Positions 1 through 8,586 of a stretch of 64,000 bases of DNA are shown piece after piece. A program made the position numbers and the translations under genes. Below the pieces are notes generated by a model. It saw only the letters and a list, made by a program, of their open reading frames with translations, was not told the origin of the DNA and searched no databases. Numbering within the stretch: position 1 is the first letter of the stretch; each line of letters opens with the position of its first letter. The stretch lies in NCBI RefSeq assembly GCF_027497175.1, contig NZ_CP114901.1, positions 4,216,001-4,280,000 on the forward strand, in the 5' to 3' direction. Origin of the DNA: Verrucosispora sp. WMMD573 (GTDB lineage Bacteria > Actinomycetota > Actinomycetes > Mycobacteriales > Micromonosporaceae).

Positions 1-12
1 GCCGGTCGCCTG

Positions 13-759
13 ATGTGTCGACACCTGGCCTATCTGGGGCCACCGGTGACCCTGCGGGAGTTGCTGTTCGATCCGCCGCACTCGCTGCTGCGTCAGTCCT
101 GGGCCCCACGCGACATGCGCGGCGGGGGGACCATCAACGCCGACGGGTTCGGCGTCGGGTGGTACCCGGACGGCGAGACGCCGGTGCGGTACCGCCGGGC
201 GCAGCCCATCTGGAGCGACCCGACCATCGCCGAGTTGGCGGCGGTCACCTCCTCCGGCGCGGTGCTGGCCGCCGTCCGCTCGGCCACCGTCGGCATGGCG
301 ATCGTCGATGCCGCCGCCGCGCCCTTCGCCGAGGGGCCGTGGCTGTTCAGCCACAACGGGGTGGTGCGGGGCTGGCCCGACTCCATGGTCCCGCTCGCCG
401 CCGAGCTACCCGTACGGGACCTGCTCACCCTCGACGCGACGACCGACTCGGCACTGCTGTGGGCACTGGTCCGTGCCCGGTTGCGTGCCGGTGTCGCGCC
501 GGCCCGGGCGGTCGCCGAGACGGTGACCTCGGTGGCTGCGGCGGCGCCCGGCTCCCGGCTCAATCTGCTGCTCACCGACGGGCGCACGGTGGTCGCCAGC
601 GCGGCCGGGCACGCCCTGTCACTGCGGGCCACGCCCGCGTCGGTGCTGCTGGCCTCCGAACCGCACGACGACGGACCGGGCTGGCGCGAGGTGCCAGACG
701 GGCAACTCGTGCGGGCCACGGCGACCGATCTGCGCCAGCAGGCACTGGCGGCCTGGTGA
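13..759 (+). CDS. egtC: EgtC, gamma-glutamyl-hercynylcysteine sulfoxide amidohydrolase
   Basis: Class II glutamine-amidotransferase-fold hydrolase of 248 residues that removes the gamma-glutamyl group during ergothioneine synthesis. The protein starts MCRHLAYLG, so Cys2 becomes the N-terminal nucleophile after Met removal, as in the Ntn family. The motifs GGTINADGFGVGWY (about 37-50) and FSHNGVVRGW (about 112-121) are typical of EgtC. The ATG overlaps an upstream TGA (TGATG at 11-15), so the gene is probably translationally coupled to an upstream gene, expected to be egtB, whose last codons lie at the window edge. EgtD follows 54 bp downstream. Recognition is by motif and by pairing with egtD. 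Confidence 0.93.
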   Translation: MCRHLAYLGPPVTLRELLFDPPHSLLRQSWAPRDMRGGGTINADGFGVGWYPDGETPVRYRRAQPIWSDPTIAELAAVTSSGAVLAAVRSATVGMAIVDAAAAPFAEGPWLFSHNGVVRGWPDSMVPLAAELPVRDLLTLDATTDSALLWALVRARLRAGVAPARAVAETVTSVAAAAPGSRLNLLLTDGRTVVASAAGHALSLRATPASVLLASEPHDDGPGWREVPDGQLVRATATDLRQQALAAW

Positions 760-813
760 GAAGACGGTCCGGGTCCGTACGCACCTGTCAGACACGACGG
801 AAGGGATACGCAG

Positions 814-1779
814 ATGGGCGCTGAGCCGCTCGAGATCCACCTCGACGACCGGGACATCGGCCGCAGCCTGCGAAGGGACGTCCGCGTCGGGCTGACCGCC
901 GCGGCGAAGTGGCTGCCGCCGAGGTGGTTCTACGACTCCCGGGGCAGCGAACTCTTCGAAGAGATCACCCGACTGCCCGAGTACTACCCGACCCGGGCCG
1001 AACGTGCCGTCCTGGCCGCGCAGGCGACGGAGATCGCCGAGCTGACCGGCGCGAAGACCCTCATCGAGCTGGGGTCCGGTTCCTCGGGGAAGACCCGCCT
1101 GCTGCTGGACGCCTTCACCGAGCGCGGAGGGCTCGGCACCTTCGTGCCGCTGGACGTCTCGGCCAGTGCGCTGGCCGGATCCACCGCCGCCCTCGCCGCC
1201 GACTACCCGGGGCTGCGGGTGCGCGGCATAGTCGGTGACTTCACGCGCCACCTGGCGCACCTGCCGACCGGCGGGCGGCGGCTGGTCATCTTCCTCGGTG
1301 GCACCATCGGCAACCTGCTGCCGGAGGAACGGTCGGAGTTCGTCGCCGGGATGCGGGCCGCGCTGGAGGCGGGTGACTGGCTGTTGGTCGGCACCGACCT
1401 GGTCAAGGACCCGGCGGTGATCGTGCCCGCGTACGACGACGCGGCAGGGGTGACCGCGGAGTTCAACCGCAACGTGTTGCGGGTGCTCAACCGGGAACTC
1501 GGCGCCGACTTCGATCCGGCGGGGTTCGCCCACGTCGCGCTCTGGAATCCGGAACAGGAGTGGATCGAGATGCGGCTGCGGGCGGAACGGTCCATGCGGG
1601 TGACGGTGCTGGACCTCGGCGTCGACTTCGCCGCCGGTGAGGACCTGCGTACGGAGGTGTCGGCGAAGTTCCGCCCGGAGGGGATCGCGGGGGAGTTGGC
1701 CGCCGGTGGTTTCCGTACCGAGCGGTTCTGGACCGATCCGGGTGGCCTGTTCGGGGTGACCCTCGCGCGCGCCGAATGA
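814..1779 (+). CDS. egtD: EgtD, L-histidine N-alpha-methyltransferase
   Basis: SAM-dependent methyltransferase that converts histidine to hercynine, the first committed step of ergothioneine synthesis. The 321-residue length is normal for EgtD. Diagnostic motifs are the substrate-side YDSRGSELFEEIT (about 37-49) followed by RLPEYYPTRAE, and the SAM-binding loop ELGSGSSGKT (about 86-95). The ATG at 814 has GGAAGGG upstream. The gene is co-directional with egtC and ends before a hairpin at 1813-1847, which suggests that it is the last gene of the egt operon. No egtE follows, so if present it lies upstream or elsewhere. Confidence 0.95.
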   Translation: MGAEPLEIHLDDRDIGRSLRRDVRVGLTAAAKWLPPRWFYDSRGSELFEEITRLPEYYPTRAERAVLAAQATEIAELTGAKTLIELGSGSSGKTRLLLDAFTERGGLGTFVPLDVSASALAGSTAALAADYPGLRVRGIVGDFTRHLAHLPTGGRRLVIFLGGTIGNLLPEERSEFVAGMRAALEAGDWLLVGTDLVKDPAVIVPAYDDAAGVTAEFNRNVLRVLNRELGADFDPAGFAHVALWNPEQEWIEMRLRAERSMRVTVLDLGVDFAAGEDLRTEVSAKFRPEGIAGELAAGGFRTERFWTDPGGLFGVTLARAE

Positions 1780-1812
1780 GCGCTGCCCGTCGGCGGAGCT
1801 GATCGGCTCGGG

Positions 1813-1847
1813 ACCGGGGTTCGGCGGCCGTCACGCCGGACCCCGGT
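1813..1847 (+). terminator. Hairpin terminator after egtD
   Basis: Two 14-base arms (1813-1826 and 1834-1847), complementary except for one mismatch, surround a 7-base loop. It lies 34 bp after the egtD stop. There is no U tract, as is common for actinobacterial terminators. Confidence 0.6.
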
Positions 1848-1875
1848 GATCCGGGCAGGAACGATCGGCTAGGCT
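1847..1875 (+). promoter_or_regulatory. Candidate promoter of the first Mn2+ riboswitch
   Basis: A TAGGCT -10-like hexamer lies at 1870-1875, with a weak -35-like TGATCC 17 bp upstream at 1847-1852. Transcription would start near 1881-1883, just where the riboswitch P1 helix begins. The fit with the RNA boundary is the main support; this is an inference. Confidence 0.4.
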
Positions 1876-1880
1876 GGGCG

Positions 1881-1985
1881 CTGCGAAGGGGAGTAGCCCA
1901 TAACGCCGTGGTCGACATACTGGTGCGTCATGCATCCGGCCACCCGGCCTCGTTTGCGGCGAGGCGGGCGAGACCTTCGACCCAG
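1881..1985 (+). ncRNA. yybP-ykoY Mn2+ riboswitch aptamer
   Basis: The class hallmarks are present. GGGGAGTAGC (1888-1897) forms one conserved loop and GCGAGACCTT (1968-1977) forms the other. P1 pairs CGAAGG (1884-1889) with CCTTCG (1974-1979). The yybP-ykoY class senses Mn2+, and it commonly precedes GDT1/UPF0016 (MntP-like) and TerC genes. Here it is 64 nt upstream of a UPF0016 gene. The family match is by eye, not by covariance model. Confidence 0.88.
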
Positions 1986-2017
1986 GCTGTTGCGGCCGGG
2001 TCGAGGGCGTCCCCACA

Positions 2018-2044
2018 CCTTCTCCCGGCCTGATCCGGGAAGGA
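2018..2044 (+). promoter_or_regulatory. RBS-sequestering hairpin (riboswitch expression platform)
   Basis: CCTT plus CCCGG (2018-2028, with a two-base bulge) can pair with CCGGGAAGG (2035-2043). This would bury the Shine-Dalgarno sequence GGAAGGA (2038-2044) of the gene starting at 2049. Upstream, 1974-1983 can alternatively pair with 1998-2007 (ten pairs, one G-U). That pairing would compete with aptamer P1. The likely result is translation turned on when Mn2+ stabilises P1. The pairings are visible in the sequence; the switching order is inferred. Confidence 0.6.
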
Positions 2045-2048
2045 CATC

Positions 2049-2636
2049 ATGGACGGGTTCCTCGCCGCGCTGGTGATCAGCTTCGGCGTCATCTTCGTCG
2101 CCGAACTGGGAGACAAGTCCCAGCTCATGGCCTTGGCCTTCGCCACCAGGTACCGCACGGCGCCGGTGCTGATCGGCATCACCGTCGCCACCACGGCGGT
2201 GCACCTCGCCTCGGTGGCGATCGGCCACGGCCTCGGCGCGGCCCTGCCGACCGGTTGGATCTCGCTGCTGGCGGGTCTGGCCTTCCTCGGCTTCGGCGCG
2301 TGGACGCTGCGGGGCGACCGGCTCACGGAGGACGACGAGCGCCGTGCCGCCCGCGGCGGCAGATCAGCCGTGATCACCGTCGGCGTCGCCTTCTTCCTCG
2401 CCGAGTTGGGCGACAAGACGATGCTGGCCACCATCACGCTGGCCACCCAGTACGGCTGGTTCGGCACCTGGATCGGCTCGACGATCGGCATGGTCGCGGC
2501 GGACGCGTTGGCGATCATCGCCGGTCGGCTGCTCGGCCGGAAACTGCCGGAACGGACCATCAGGTACGGCGCCGCCACGCTCTTCGCCGTCAGTGGTGTC
2601 TGGCTCGTCGTCGACGCGGTGATTCAGTTGCGCTGA
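2049..2636 (+). CDS. TMEM165/GDT1 (UPF0016) family Mn2+/cation exporter
   Basis: Integral membrane protein of 195 residues with two homologous halves, each carrying the family signature E-x-G-D-(K/R)-(T/S): AELGDKSQL near residue 20 and AELGDKTML near residue 120. About six hydrophobic segments are visible. Bacterial members export Mn2+ or exchange Ca2+/Mn2+ for protons. The Mn2+ riboswitch immediately upstream supports a manganese-detoxification role. The ATG at 2049 has GGAAGGA 4 nt upstream, inside the switch hairpin. Confidence 0.92.
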   Translation: MDGFLAALVISFGVIFVAELGDKSQLMALAFATRYRTAPVLIGITVATTAVHLASVAIGHGLGAALPTGWISLLAGLAFLGFGAWTLRGDRLTEDDERRAARGGRSAVITVGVAFFLAELGDKTMLATITLATQYGWFGTWIGSTIGMVAADALAIIAGRLLGRKLPERTIRYGAATLFAVSGVWLVVDAVIQLR

Positions 2637-2731
2637 CCTCCGTCGTCGCCTGCCCGAGGACCGCGCCGACCGGCCCGACGTCGTGCGGCCCGGTGCCGAC
2701 TACCCGGAGGCAGGCCGGGTAAGGCGCCGGG

Positions 2732-3082
2732 GTGGACGTCGAGGCGATCCTCCAACGGGGCCACGAGTTGCTGGTGACCGCGGTGGAACTCGTCGGCGCG
2801 TTCGTCATCGTCGTCGGTGCGACGTTGGCCGCGCTGCGGTTCGTGATCGACGGCCTGCGCCACCGCGACGCCGCCGTGTTCACTCGGATCCGGCTGTCCC
2901 TGGGGCGTTTCCTCACCCTTGGCCTGGAGTTCCAACTGGCGGCGGACATCCTGCGTACCGCGCTGTCGCCGACCTTCGCGCAGATCGGCCAGCTCGCCGC
3001 CATCGCCGCCATCCGGACGGTGCTGAACTACGTGCTGGGGCGCGAGATCGAACACGAGCAGCGGCAGGTCGACAATCGATGA
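2732..3082 (+). CDS. DUF1622 family small membrane protein
   Basis: A 116-residue protein with a GTG start. It has an N-terminal hydrophobic helix (about 14-38), a central region with conserved-looking RIRLSLGRFLTLGLEFQLAAD (written here only as the core LGRFLTLGLEFQ), and a second hydrophobic stretch near 85-100. This matches DUF1622, small bacterial membrane proteins of unknown function. Its stop overlaps the ATG of the next gene (ATGA at 3079-3082), so the two are probably co-translated. Confidence 0.75.
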   Translation: MDVEAILQRGHELLVTAVELVGAFVIVVGATLAALRFVIDGLRHRDAAVFTRIRLSLGRFLTLGLEFQLAADILRTALSPTFAQIGQLAAIAAIRTVLNYVLGREIEHEQRQVDNR

Positions 3083-3372
3083 GGATGCTGCTGTCCGCCG
3101 TCATCACGGCGCTCGGTGTACTAGCGGCGACGGTGGCGTTGCTGACCACCGGCTCCCGTACGACGGCGCTGGGGGTGCTGCTCGACATGCTGCTCGCCGC
3201 CGGCCTGCTGCGGCTGACCGGGGAGCAGTCCTGGACGGAGATCGTCGTACTGGTGGCGATCGTGGCACTGCGCCTGCTGGTGCGTACCGCGCTCACCGCG
3301 GACTTCCGGCGGCGGTCGAGAGCGGCGGAACGCCCGGCCGATCGGGTCGGCCGGGCGCTCCCAGGTGGGTGA
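3079..3372 (+). CDS. Small hypothetical membrane protein coupled to the DUF1622 gene
   Basis: A 97-residue protein starting at the ATG that overlaps the previous stop. Three hydrophobic segments (about 3-23, 29-47 and 53-70) are followed by a basic, polar tail rich in Arg. A similar small membrane protein often accompanies DUF1622 genes, but no function is known to me. The stop is only 13 bp from the convergent nhaA stop. Confidence 0.65.
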   Translation: MRMLLSAVITALGVLAATVALLTTGSRTTALGVLLDMLLAAGLLRLTGEQSWTEIVVLVAIVALRLLVRTALTADFRRRSRAAERPADRVGRALPGG

Positions 3373-3385
3373 GCGGAGACCGTCG

Positions 3386-4717
3386 TCAGCCGGCGGGCTT
3401 CTGGTAGACGTCCGGGACGCCGTCCTGATCCTGGTCGACCTGCTCCTTGAGGGCGATCGCCCGGTACACCTTGTTGCGCCGCCGGAGCACCACGGTGGCC
3501 AGCAGCGCCGAGATCAACGAGCCGGCCAGCACCGCCGCCTTGACGTTGTCGCCCTCGGTGCCGTCGGAACCGAAGGCCAGCTCCCCGATGAGCAACGACA
3601 CGGTGAAGCCGATACCGGCCAGCAGCGACACGCCGAGTAGGTCCGACCAGCTGATGTCCTCGTCCAGGCTGGCCCGGGTGAACCGGGCCAGCAGGAAGGT
3701 GGAGCCGAGAATGCCGACGCACTTGCCGACGACCAGGCCGAGCACGATGCCCAGCACGATCGGGTCGGTGATCAGCGCGCCGAGGTCCGCGCCGCGCAGC
3801 GAGACGCCGGCGGCGAAGAACGCGAAGACCGGTACCGCGAAGCCGGCCGAGACCGGGCGCCACACGTGTTCCAGGTGCTCGGCGAGGCCGGGCAGCGGGC
3901 GACCGCCGGGGCCGCTCTTGCCGGCCAACACCGGCACGGTGAAGCCCAGCAGCACGCCGGCCACGGTGGCGTGCACTCCGGAGGAGTGCACCAGCGTCCA
4001 GGCGACCACGGCGAGCGGGATGAGCGCCCACCACCAGGTGCGGCGACGCTGCACCAGCAGACCGAACAGTACGATCGGTACCAGGGCGCCGAGCAGTGGG
4101 AGCAGGCTGAAGTCGTCGGTGTAGAAGATCGCGATGATGGTGATGGCGAGCAGGTCGTCGACCACGGCCAGGGTGAGCAGGAAAGCGCGGAGCCCCTGCG
4201 GGAGGTAGGCCCCGATCACGGCCAGCACCGCCAGCGCGAACGCGATGTCGGTGGCGGTCGGGATCGCCCAGCCGCGCAGCCCGTCGCCACCACCGGCGAT
4301 GTTGACGCCCAGGTAGAACAGCGCCGGTAGGACCATGCCGCCCACCGCTGCCACCACCGGCAGCGCTGCCCGCCGCGGGTCGCGCAGTTCGCCAGCGACG
4401 AACTCGCGCTTGAGCTCCAGCCCGACCACGAAGAAGAAGATGGCCAGCAGGCCGTCGGCCGCCCAGGTGGCCAGGTCGAGATCGAGGTGCAAGGCCTCGC
4501 CGCCCGACCAGGGCACCCACCGTCCCAGTTCCGCGTAGGCGTCACCCCACGGCGAGTTGGCCCAGACCAGCGCGATCACGGCACCGAGGAGCAGCAGGGC
4601 GCCACCGACGGTCTCCGTGCGCAGCACGTCGGCCAGGAACCGCGCCTCCGGCCAGGAGGTACGGGCGAAGAGGCGGCTCACGCCGCGGCGCTCAGGGCGC
4701 GGGGTCTGGTCGGTCAT
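3386..4717 (-). CDS. nhaA: Na+/H+ antiporter NhaA
   Basis: A 443-residue NhaA. The motif ATDIAFAL and the [10 protein letters not shown] segment carry the adjacent aspartates needed for Na+/Li+ exchange for protons. Eleven to twelve hydrophobic segments are visible. I chose the ATG at 4717 ([11 protein letters not shown]) because the reading frame upstream of it is unlike NhaA; the ribosome-binding site there is weak. The C-terminal tail contains [12 protein letters not shown], a D-x-D-x-D-G-x-x-D calcium-loop-like motif that is not part of the core fold. NhaA normally works at the cytoplasmic membrane in pH and sodium homeostasis. Confidence 0.93.
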   Translation of the reverse strand: MTDQTPRPERRGVSRLFARTSWPEARFLADVLRTETVGGALLLLGAVIALVWANSPWGDAYAELGRWVPWSGGEALHLDLDLATWAADGLLAIFFFVVGLELKREFVAGELRDPRRAALPVVAAVGGMVLPALFYLGVNIAGGGDGLRGWAIPTATDIAFALAVLAVIGAYLPQGLRAFLLTLAVVDDLLAITIIAIFYTDDFSLLPLLGALVPIVLFGLLVQRRRTWWWALIPLAVVAWTLVHSSGVHATVAGVLLGFTVPVLAGKSGPGGRPLPGLAEHLEHVWRPVSAGFAVPVFAFFAAGVSLRGADLGALITDPIVLGIVLGLVVGKCVGILGSTFLLARFTRASLDEDISWSDLLGVSLLAGIGFTVSLLIGELAFGSDGTEGDNVKAAVLAGSLISALLATVVLRRRNKVYRAIALKEQVDQDQDGVPDVYQKPAG

Positions 4718-5088
4718 ACGTGAGGTCCATCTCGTCGGTCGAAGGGCAGCACGGCACCAATCGCCGACCAGGCTTCCCGGCACACCCGTGCAAGACCCTA
4801 TCCAGTGCCGACGGTCGTCGCGAGCGGGGCGAACGCGACTCTTCCCACAGCCGGGCGACGAGTCGGCCGAAGCCCTCGGCGACGACATCACATTTTTTCC
4901 GAGCCGGAGCGATTCCGACAGACCTCCGGTCCGGTTGGTCACTGCGGGCACGGTCCGCCATTGAGAAAATACCTAACTCCGGACATAAGCCGCATGAGCC
5001 CGCTTTAATGGTTTCACGAGATTGAGTCGACCTTGGGGGTTTTCGTGAAGTTCTTTGGCGTTACCGGCCCGGTACGGAGGCCCGTCTG
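4718..5088. promoter_or_regulatory. Intergenic region between divergent nhaA and the polysaccharide co-polymerase gene
   Basis: A 371-bp region with locally lower GC, notably 4885-5070 (runs such as CATTTTTT and GGGGGTTTTCG). It must hold promoters for both flanking genes. I see no convincing -35/-10 pair and no open reading frame with coding character. Confidence 0.4.
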
Positions 5089-6555
5089 ATGGACCTGTAC
5101 CGCCAACTACGCCTGGTGCGCCGGCACTGGTGGATCGTCCTGGTCACCCTCATGGTGGCCCTGGGCGTGACCGCGTTGGTCACCGTGCGGGCCCAGCCCC
5201 GCTACGTCGCCTCGGTCACCTTCTTCGTCACCACGCCCAGCCAGGGTGTTACCGATGCCTACCAGGGTGGGCTCTTCCTTCAGCAGCGGGTGAAGTCCTA
5301 TGCGGAGCTGCTGACCAGCGATCGGCTGGCGCAGGCCGCGGTGGCCGACAGCCAGCTCGGACTGACCGCCGAGGAGATCCAGCGTCGGGTCAGCACCTCC
5401 ACCGAGACCGGCACGGTGCTGCTGCGGGCGTCGGTCACCGACACCGACCAGACCCGGGCGTTGCGGGTGACCGAGGCGCTCTCGGCGAAGTTTGTCGAAC
5501 TCGTACAGAAGGTCGAGACGCGGCCGGACGGCAGCCCGGGGCCGATCAGGATCGAGGTGGTCAGTGGGCCACGGGTGACCCCGACGCCGGTGTCGCCGCA
5601 GCCGGCCCGCAACACCGCGATCGGCGCCCTGCTCGGCCTGCTGGCCGGCGTCGGTCTGGCGATTCTGCGCGGCATGGCAGATGTGCGGCTGCGCGACGCG
5701 GCCGGACTGCAGCGGGTGACCGGCAGCCCGCTGCTCGGCGAGATCCCGATCGACCCCAGTGCGCGGTCGGCCCCACTGATCGTCGGCGACGCCGCCACCT
5801 CGGCGCGGGCCGAGGCCGTCCGCAAACTGCGGACGAACTTGCGCTTCGTCGACGTGCACGAGCCGGCCCGGGTCATCGCGGTCACCAGTGCCCTGCAGGG
5901 GGAGGGCAAGACCACCCTGTCGTGCAACCTGGCGATCGCCCTGGCGGAGGCGGGCTGGCGGGTCCTGCTGGTCGACGCCGACCTGCGTCGTCCGAAGGTC
6001 GGCGACTACCTGGGCATCGACCCGGGGGTGGGGCTGACCGACGTGCTCGTCGGCGACGTGCAGGTCGGCGACGTGGTCCAGCGTTGGGGCGACAAGTCGC
6101 TGCTCGTGCTGCCCAGCGGCTCGGCGCCGCCCAACCCGAGCGAGCTGCTCGGCTCGAAGGCCATGTCGGATCTGCTGCTCGCGCTGCGTGAGTCCGCCGA
6201 CATCGTGATCATCGACACCGCGCCGCTGCTCGCGGTGACCGATGGTGTGGTGGTCGCCGTGCAGGCCGACGGTGCGCTGTTGGTCACCCAGCAGGGACGT
6301 ACCTCGCGGGCGCAGGTGGCGGCTGCCGCCCGGGCCCTGCACTCGGTCTCGGTGCGGATGCTCGGCTGCGTGCTCAACATGGCCCGGGTGCCCAAGACCG
6401 AGGCGTACCAGTACGAGGCCTACCGGGTGGTCGCTGCCGCGGCCGGTGGCCAGTCGGCGCCGGCGGACCGCAGCAGGAGTGGCCGGCACGCCGAGGGGGC
6501 CCACACCGGCGAGTCGAGCGACCACACGCAGGAACTCACCCGGCTGTCCCGATGA
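5089..6555 (+). CDS. Wzz-type chain-length protein fused to BY-kinase domain (polysaccharide co-polymerase)
   Basis: A 488-residue protein. An N-terminal Wzz-like part has a transmembrane helix at about 14-33, an external loop, a PxxP-type segment (TPTPVSPQPAR, 164-174) and a second membrane helix near 176-193. The cytoplasmic ATPase has Walker A SALQGEGKTT (267-276) and Walker A' LLVDADLRRPK (293-303). A short tyrosine cluster (EAYQYEAYR, about 440) is a plausible autophosphorylation site. Such proteins set exopolysaccharide chain length and export. The RBS is GGAGG before the ATG. Its 3' end overlaps the convergent phosphatase gene by 20 bp. Confidence 0.9.
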   Translation: MDLYRQLRLVRRHWWIVLVTLMVALGVTALVTVRAQPRYVASVTFFVTTPSQGVTDAYQGGLFLQQRVKSYAELLTSDRLAQAAVADSQLGLTAEEIQRRVSTSTETGTVLLRASVTDTDQTRALRVTEALSAKFVELVQKVETRPDGSPGPIRIEVVSGPRVTPTPVSPQPARNTAIGALLGLLAGVGLAILRGMADVRLRDAAGLQRVTGSPLLGEIPIDPSARSAPLIVGDAATSARAEAVRKLRTNLRFVDVHEPARVIAVTSALQGEGKTTLSCNLAIALAEAGWRVLLVDADLRRPKVGDYLGIDPGVGLTDVLVGDVQVGDVVQRWGDKSLLVLPSGSAPPNPSELLGSKAMSDLLLALRESADIVIIDTAPLLAVTDGVVVAVQADGALLVTQQGRTSRAQVAAAARALHSVSVRMLGCVLNMARVPKTEAYQYEAYRVVAAAAGGQSAPADRSRSGRHAEGAHTGESSDHTQELTRLSR

Positions 6556-7090
6556 GCGTGGCCAGGGGGCGCAGCGCCCGGTCGATCTCCTCCGCGCAGC
6601 GTCGGAAGTCCTCCGGGGTGCCACCCACCGGGTCACGTAGGTCGTCGGCATCGGCGGGGGCGGGCTGCAACCGCCCCCGGGCCAGCGCGGCGGCGGCCAC
6701 CGCGGCTCGTACCGGATCGTCCTGCTCGTCCAGCGGTGGTTCGGCCGCCGCGGCGAGCCGGCCGAACTGGCGCAGCGTGAACGTCCGGTGCAGCGCCCCC
6801 GGCGCCAACGCGGTGCAGATGGAGCGCTGGCGCCGGGTGGCGGTCAGCACCAGCACCGCCCCGGTGAGGTGTTCCGGCAGCAGCCGCCGGCTGCGGAAGG
6901 CGGCCGGGTCGTCACCGGTCTCGGCGGCGATCGCCGCCGCGTACGGATGCATGGCCAGGCCCTCGACGGCGTCGGTGCCGGCGCTGGCCACGGTCACCGG
7001 TCGCCCGGTGAACAGGCGGCGGGCGGCGTACTCGGCCATCGGTGACCGGCACAGGTTGGCGTGGCAGACGAACAGCACCCCGCTGAGCAT
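6536..7090 (-). CDS. Low-molecular-weight protein-tyrosine phosphatase
   Basis: A 184-residue phosphatase with the catalytic P-loop CHANLCRS (Cys9, Arg15; the C-x5-R pattern of the family) right after the first beta strand VLFVC. The likely general-acid Asp lies in LRDPVGGTPEDF near the C-terminus. Such enzymes dephosphorylate BY-kinases of polysaccharide systems, and this gene converges on and overlaps one. The start at 7090 (MLSGVLF) places the P-loop at the normal position. Confidence 0.9.
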   Translation of the reverse strand: MLSGVLFVCHANLCRSPMAEYAARRLFTGRPVTVASAGTDAVEGLAMHPYAAAIAAETGDDPAAFRSRRLLPEHLTGAVLVLTATRRQRSICTALAPGALHRTFTLRQFGRLAAAAEPPLDEQDDPVRAAVAAAALARGRLQPAPADADDLRDPVGGTPEDFRRCAEEIDRALRPLATLIGTAG

Positions 7091-7252
7091 GTGGAACCCC
7101 CTGGACGACGCGGTCGCGGGCGGTGGCACCGCGACGTGGGACGGTCGCCGGCGGCGTCCGCCCGGTGAGGGGATGTCGAGATCGTACGCAGTCGTCGCGT
7201 CCCCGGTACCGGACGGCGCGCCGAACCGATGCGCGGGGACGGAGGTGTCCGG

Positions 7253-8506
7253 GTGCGAATCGGGATGGTGACATACCACTTTCCACCGGAGCCGGCGTTC
7301 ATCCCCGGCAGCCTCGCGGAGGAACTCGCCGGGCGGGGGCACGAGGTGCGGGTCCTCACCGGGTTCCCCGACTATCCGGGTGGGCACGTCTATCCGGGAT
7401 GGCGGCAGCGCTGGCACCACGAGACCCGCAGCCGGGGGCTGACCGTGCGCCGGGTACCCCGCTACAGCACCGGCGACGTCACCGTACGTGGCCGGATGAC
7501 CTCCTGGCTGACCTTCGCCGGCAGCGCGGCGCTGGTCGGTCGCCGGTTCCTGGCCGGTGTGGACGTGCTGTACGTGCATCAGCCGCCGGCCGCCGCGTTC
7601 GCCTCGGCGGCCCTGCTGCGCCTGCTCGGTCCGGTGCCGCTGGTACTGCACGTGCCGGACGTCTGGGCCGAACAGGTCCCCGAGGCCGTCGACGACGGAC
7701 GGTGGGCGGCGCGGGTGCGGGCGGCCACCCTACGGACCTACCGCGCCGCCAGCCACGTCGCGGTCACCACGCCGTCACTGCGGGACGCGGTGGTGGCGGA
7801 CGGGATCGACCAGGCGCGGGTCCGGGTGGTGCTCAACTGGACCGACGAGCGGATTTTCCGTCCGGTCTCGGCCAGTCCGGCCGCCCGGAGGTTGGTCCGC
7901 CGGGACGAGCGGTGCGTGGTGATGCACGCCGGCACCATCGGTGTGCGACAGGGACTGGACACGGCGGTACGCGCGGCGGCGGCCCTTGGTGAGACGGTGG
8001 ACCTGGTCCTGGTCGGCTCGGGCTCCGACGAGCGGCGGGTGCGGGGACTCGCCGTCGAACTGCGAGCCGACAACGTCCGATTCGTGGACCGGCGCTCCCC
8101 GTTGGACATGCCCGAGCTGTATGCCGCCGCCGACTACCAACTGGTGATGGCGCGCGATCTACCGGAGCTGCGCAGCAGCGTGCCGGCCAAGCTTCAGGCG
8201 GCCCTGTCCTGCGGCGCACCGGTGGTCGCCTCGGCCGGCGGCGACACCGCGACCCTTGTCGAACGGGCTCGGGCGGGGCTGTCCTGCCCGCCGGAGGACT
8301 GGGCCAGCCTGGCGGACCGGCTGTGGCTGGCGGCGCAGATCCCCGTCCCGGCGCGGGCCGAGATGGGTCGGCGCGGCCGGGAGGCGTACCTGCGGGAGAT
8401 GTCGCTGCCGTCGGGCGTCGATCGGATCGAGGAACTGCTGCGCGAGGCGGCGGCCGTCGACAGCGGACGTTCAGGGAGACCCGAACGAACCTCTCGTAAC
8501 GTCTGA
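7253..8506 (+). CDS. Glycosyltransferase family 4 (WbuB-like)
   Basis: A 417-residue GT-B enzyme. The N-terminal domain opens IGMVTYHFPPEPAFIPGSLA, the usual acceptor-side start of WbuB/WcaI-type enzymes. The C-terminal domain has the nucleotide-sugar site VVMHAGTIG and a PAKLQAALSCGAPVVAS segment in place of the E-x7-E region. I prefer the GTG at 7253 because GGAGG sits 7 nt upstream (7241-7245); an in-frame ATG at 7229 lacks a good ribosome-binding site. The neighbours suggest a role in assembling an extracellular polysaccharide. Confidence 0.85.
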   Translation: MRIGMVTYHFPPEPAFIPGSLAEELAGRGHEVRVLTGFPDYPGGHVYPGWRQRWHHETRSRGLTVRRVPRYSTGDVTVRGRMTSWLTFAGSAALVGRRFLAGVDVLYVHQPPAAAFASAALLRLLGPVPLVLHVPDVWAEQVPEAVDDGRWAARVRAATLRTYRAASHVAVTTPSLRDAVVADGIDQARVRVVLNWTDERIFRPVSASPAARRLVRRDERCVVMHAGTIGVRQGLDTAVRAAAALGETVDLVLVGSGSDERRVRGLAVELRADNVRFVDRRSPLDMPELYAAADYQLVMARDLPELRSSVPAKLQAALSCGAPVVASAGGDTATLVERARAGLSCPPEDWASLADRLWLAAQIPVPARAEMGRRGREAYLREMSLPSGVDRIEELLREAAAVDSGRSGRPERTSRNV

Positions 8507-8514
8507 TCCCGTCA

Positions 8515-8545
8515 TTAACACACCGAACTCACCGTTAGGTGTTAA
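8515..8545 (+). promoter_or_regulatory. Inverted repeat upstream of the DUF4012 gene
   Basis: TTAACAC (8515-8521) and GTGTTAA (8539-8545) form 7-bp arms in an AT-richer gap, about 40 bp before the GTG at 8587. It could be an operator or part of a promoter. No regulator can be assigned. Confidence 0.35.
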
Positions 8546-8586
8546 GAACAATGTGGTCTTCTGTCCGTTTCGGGAAGAGGTGTGAC

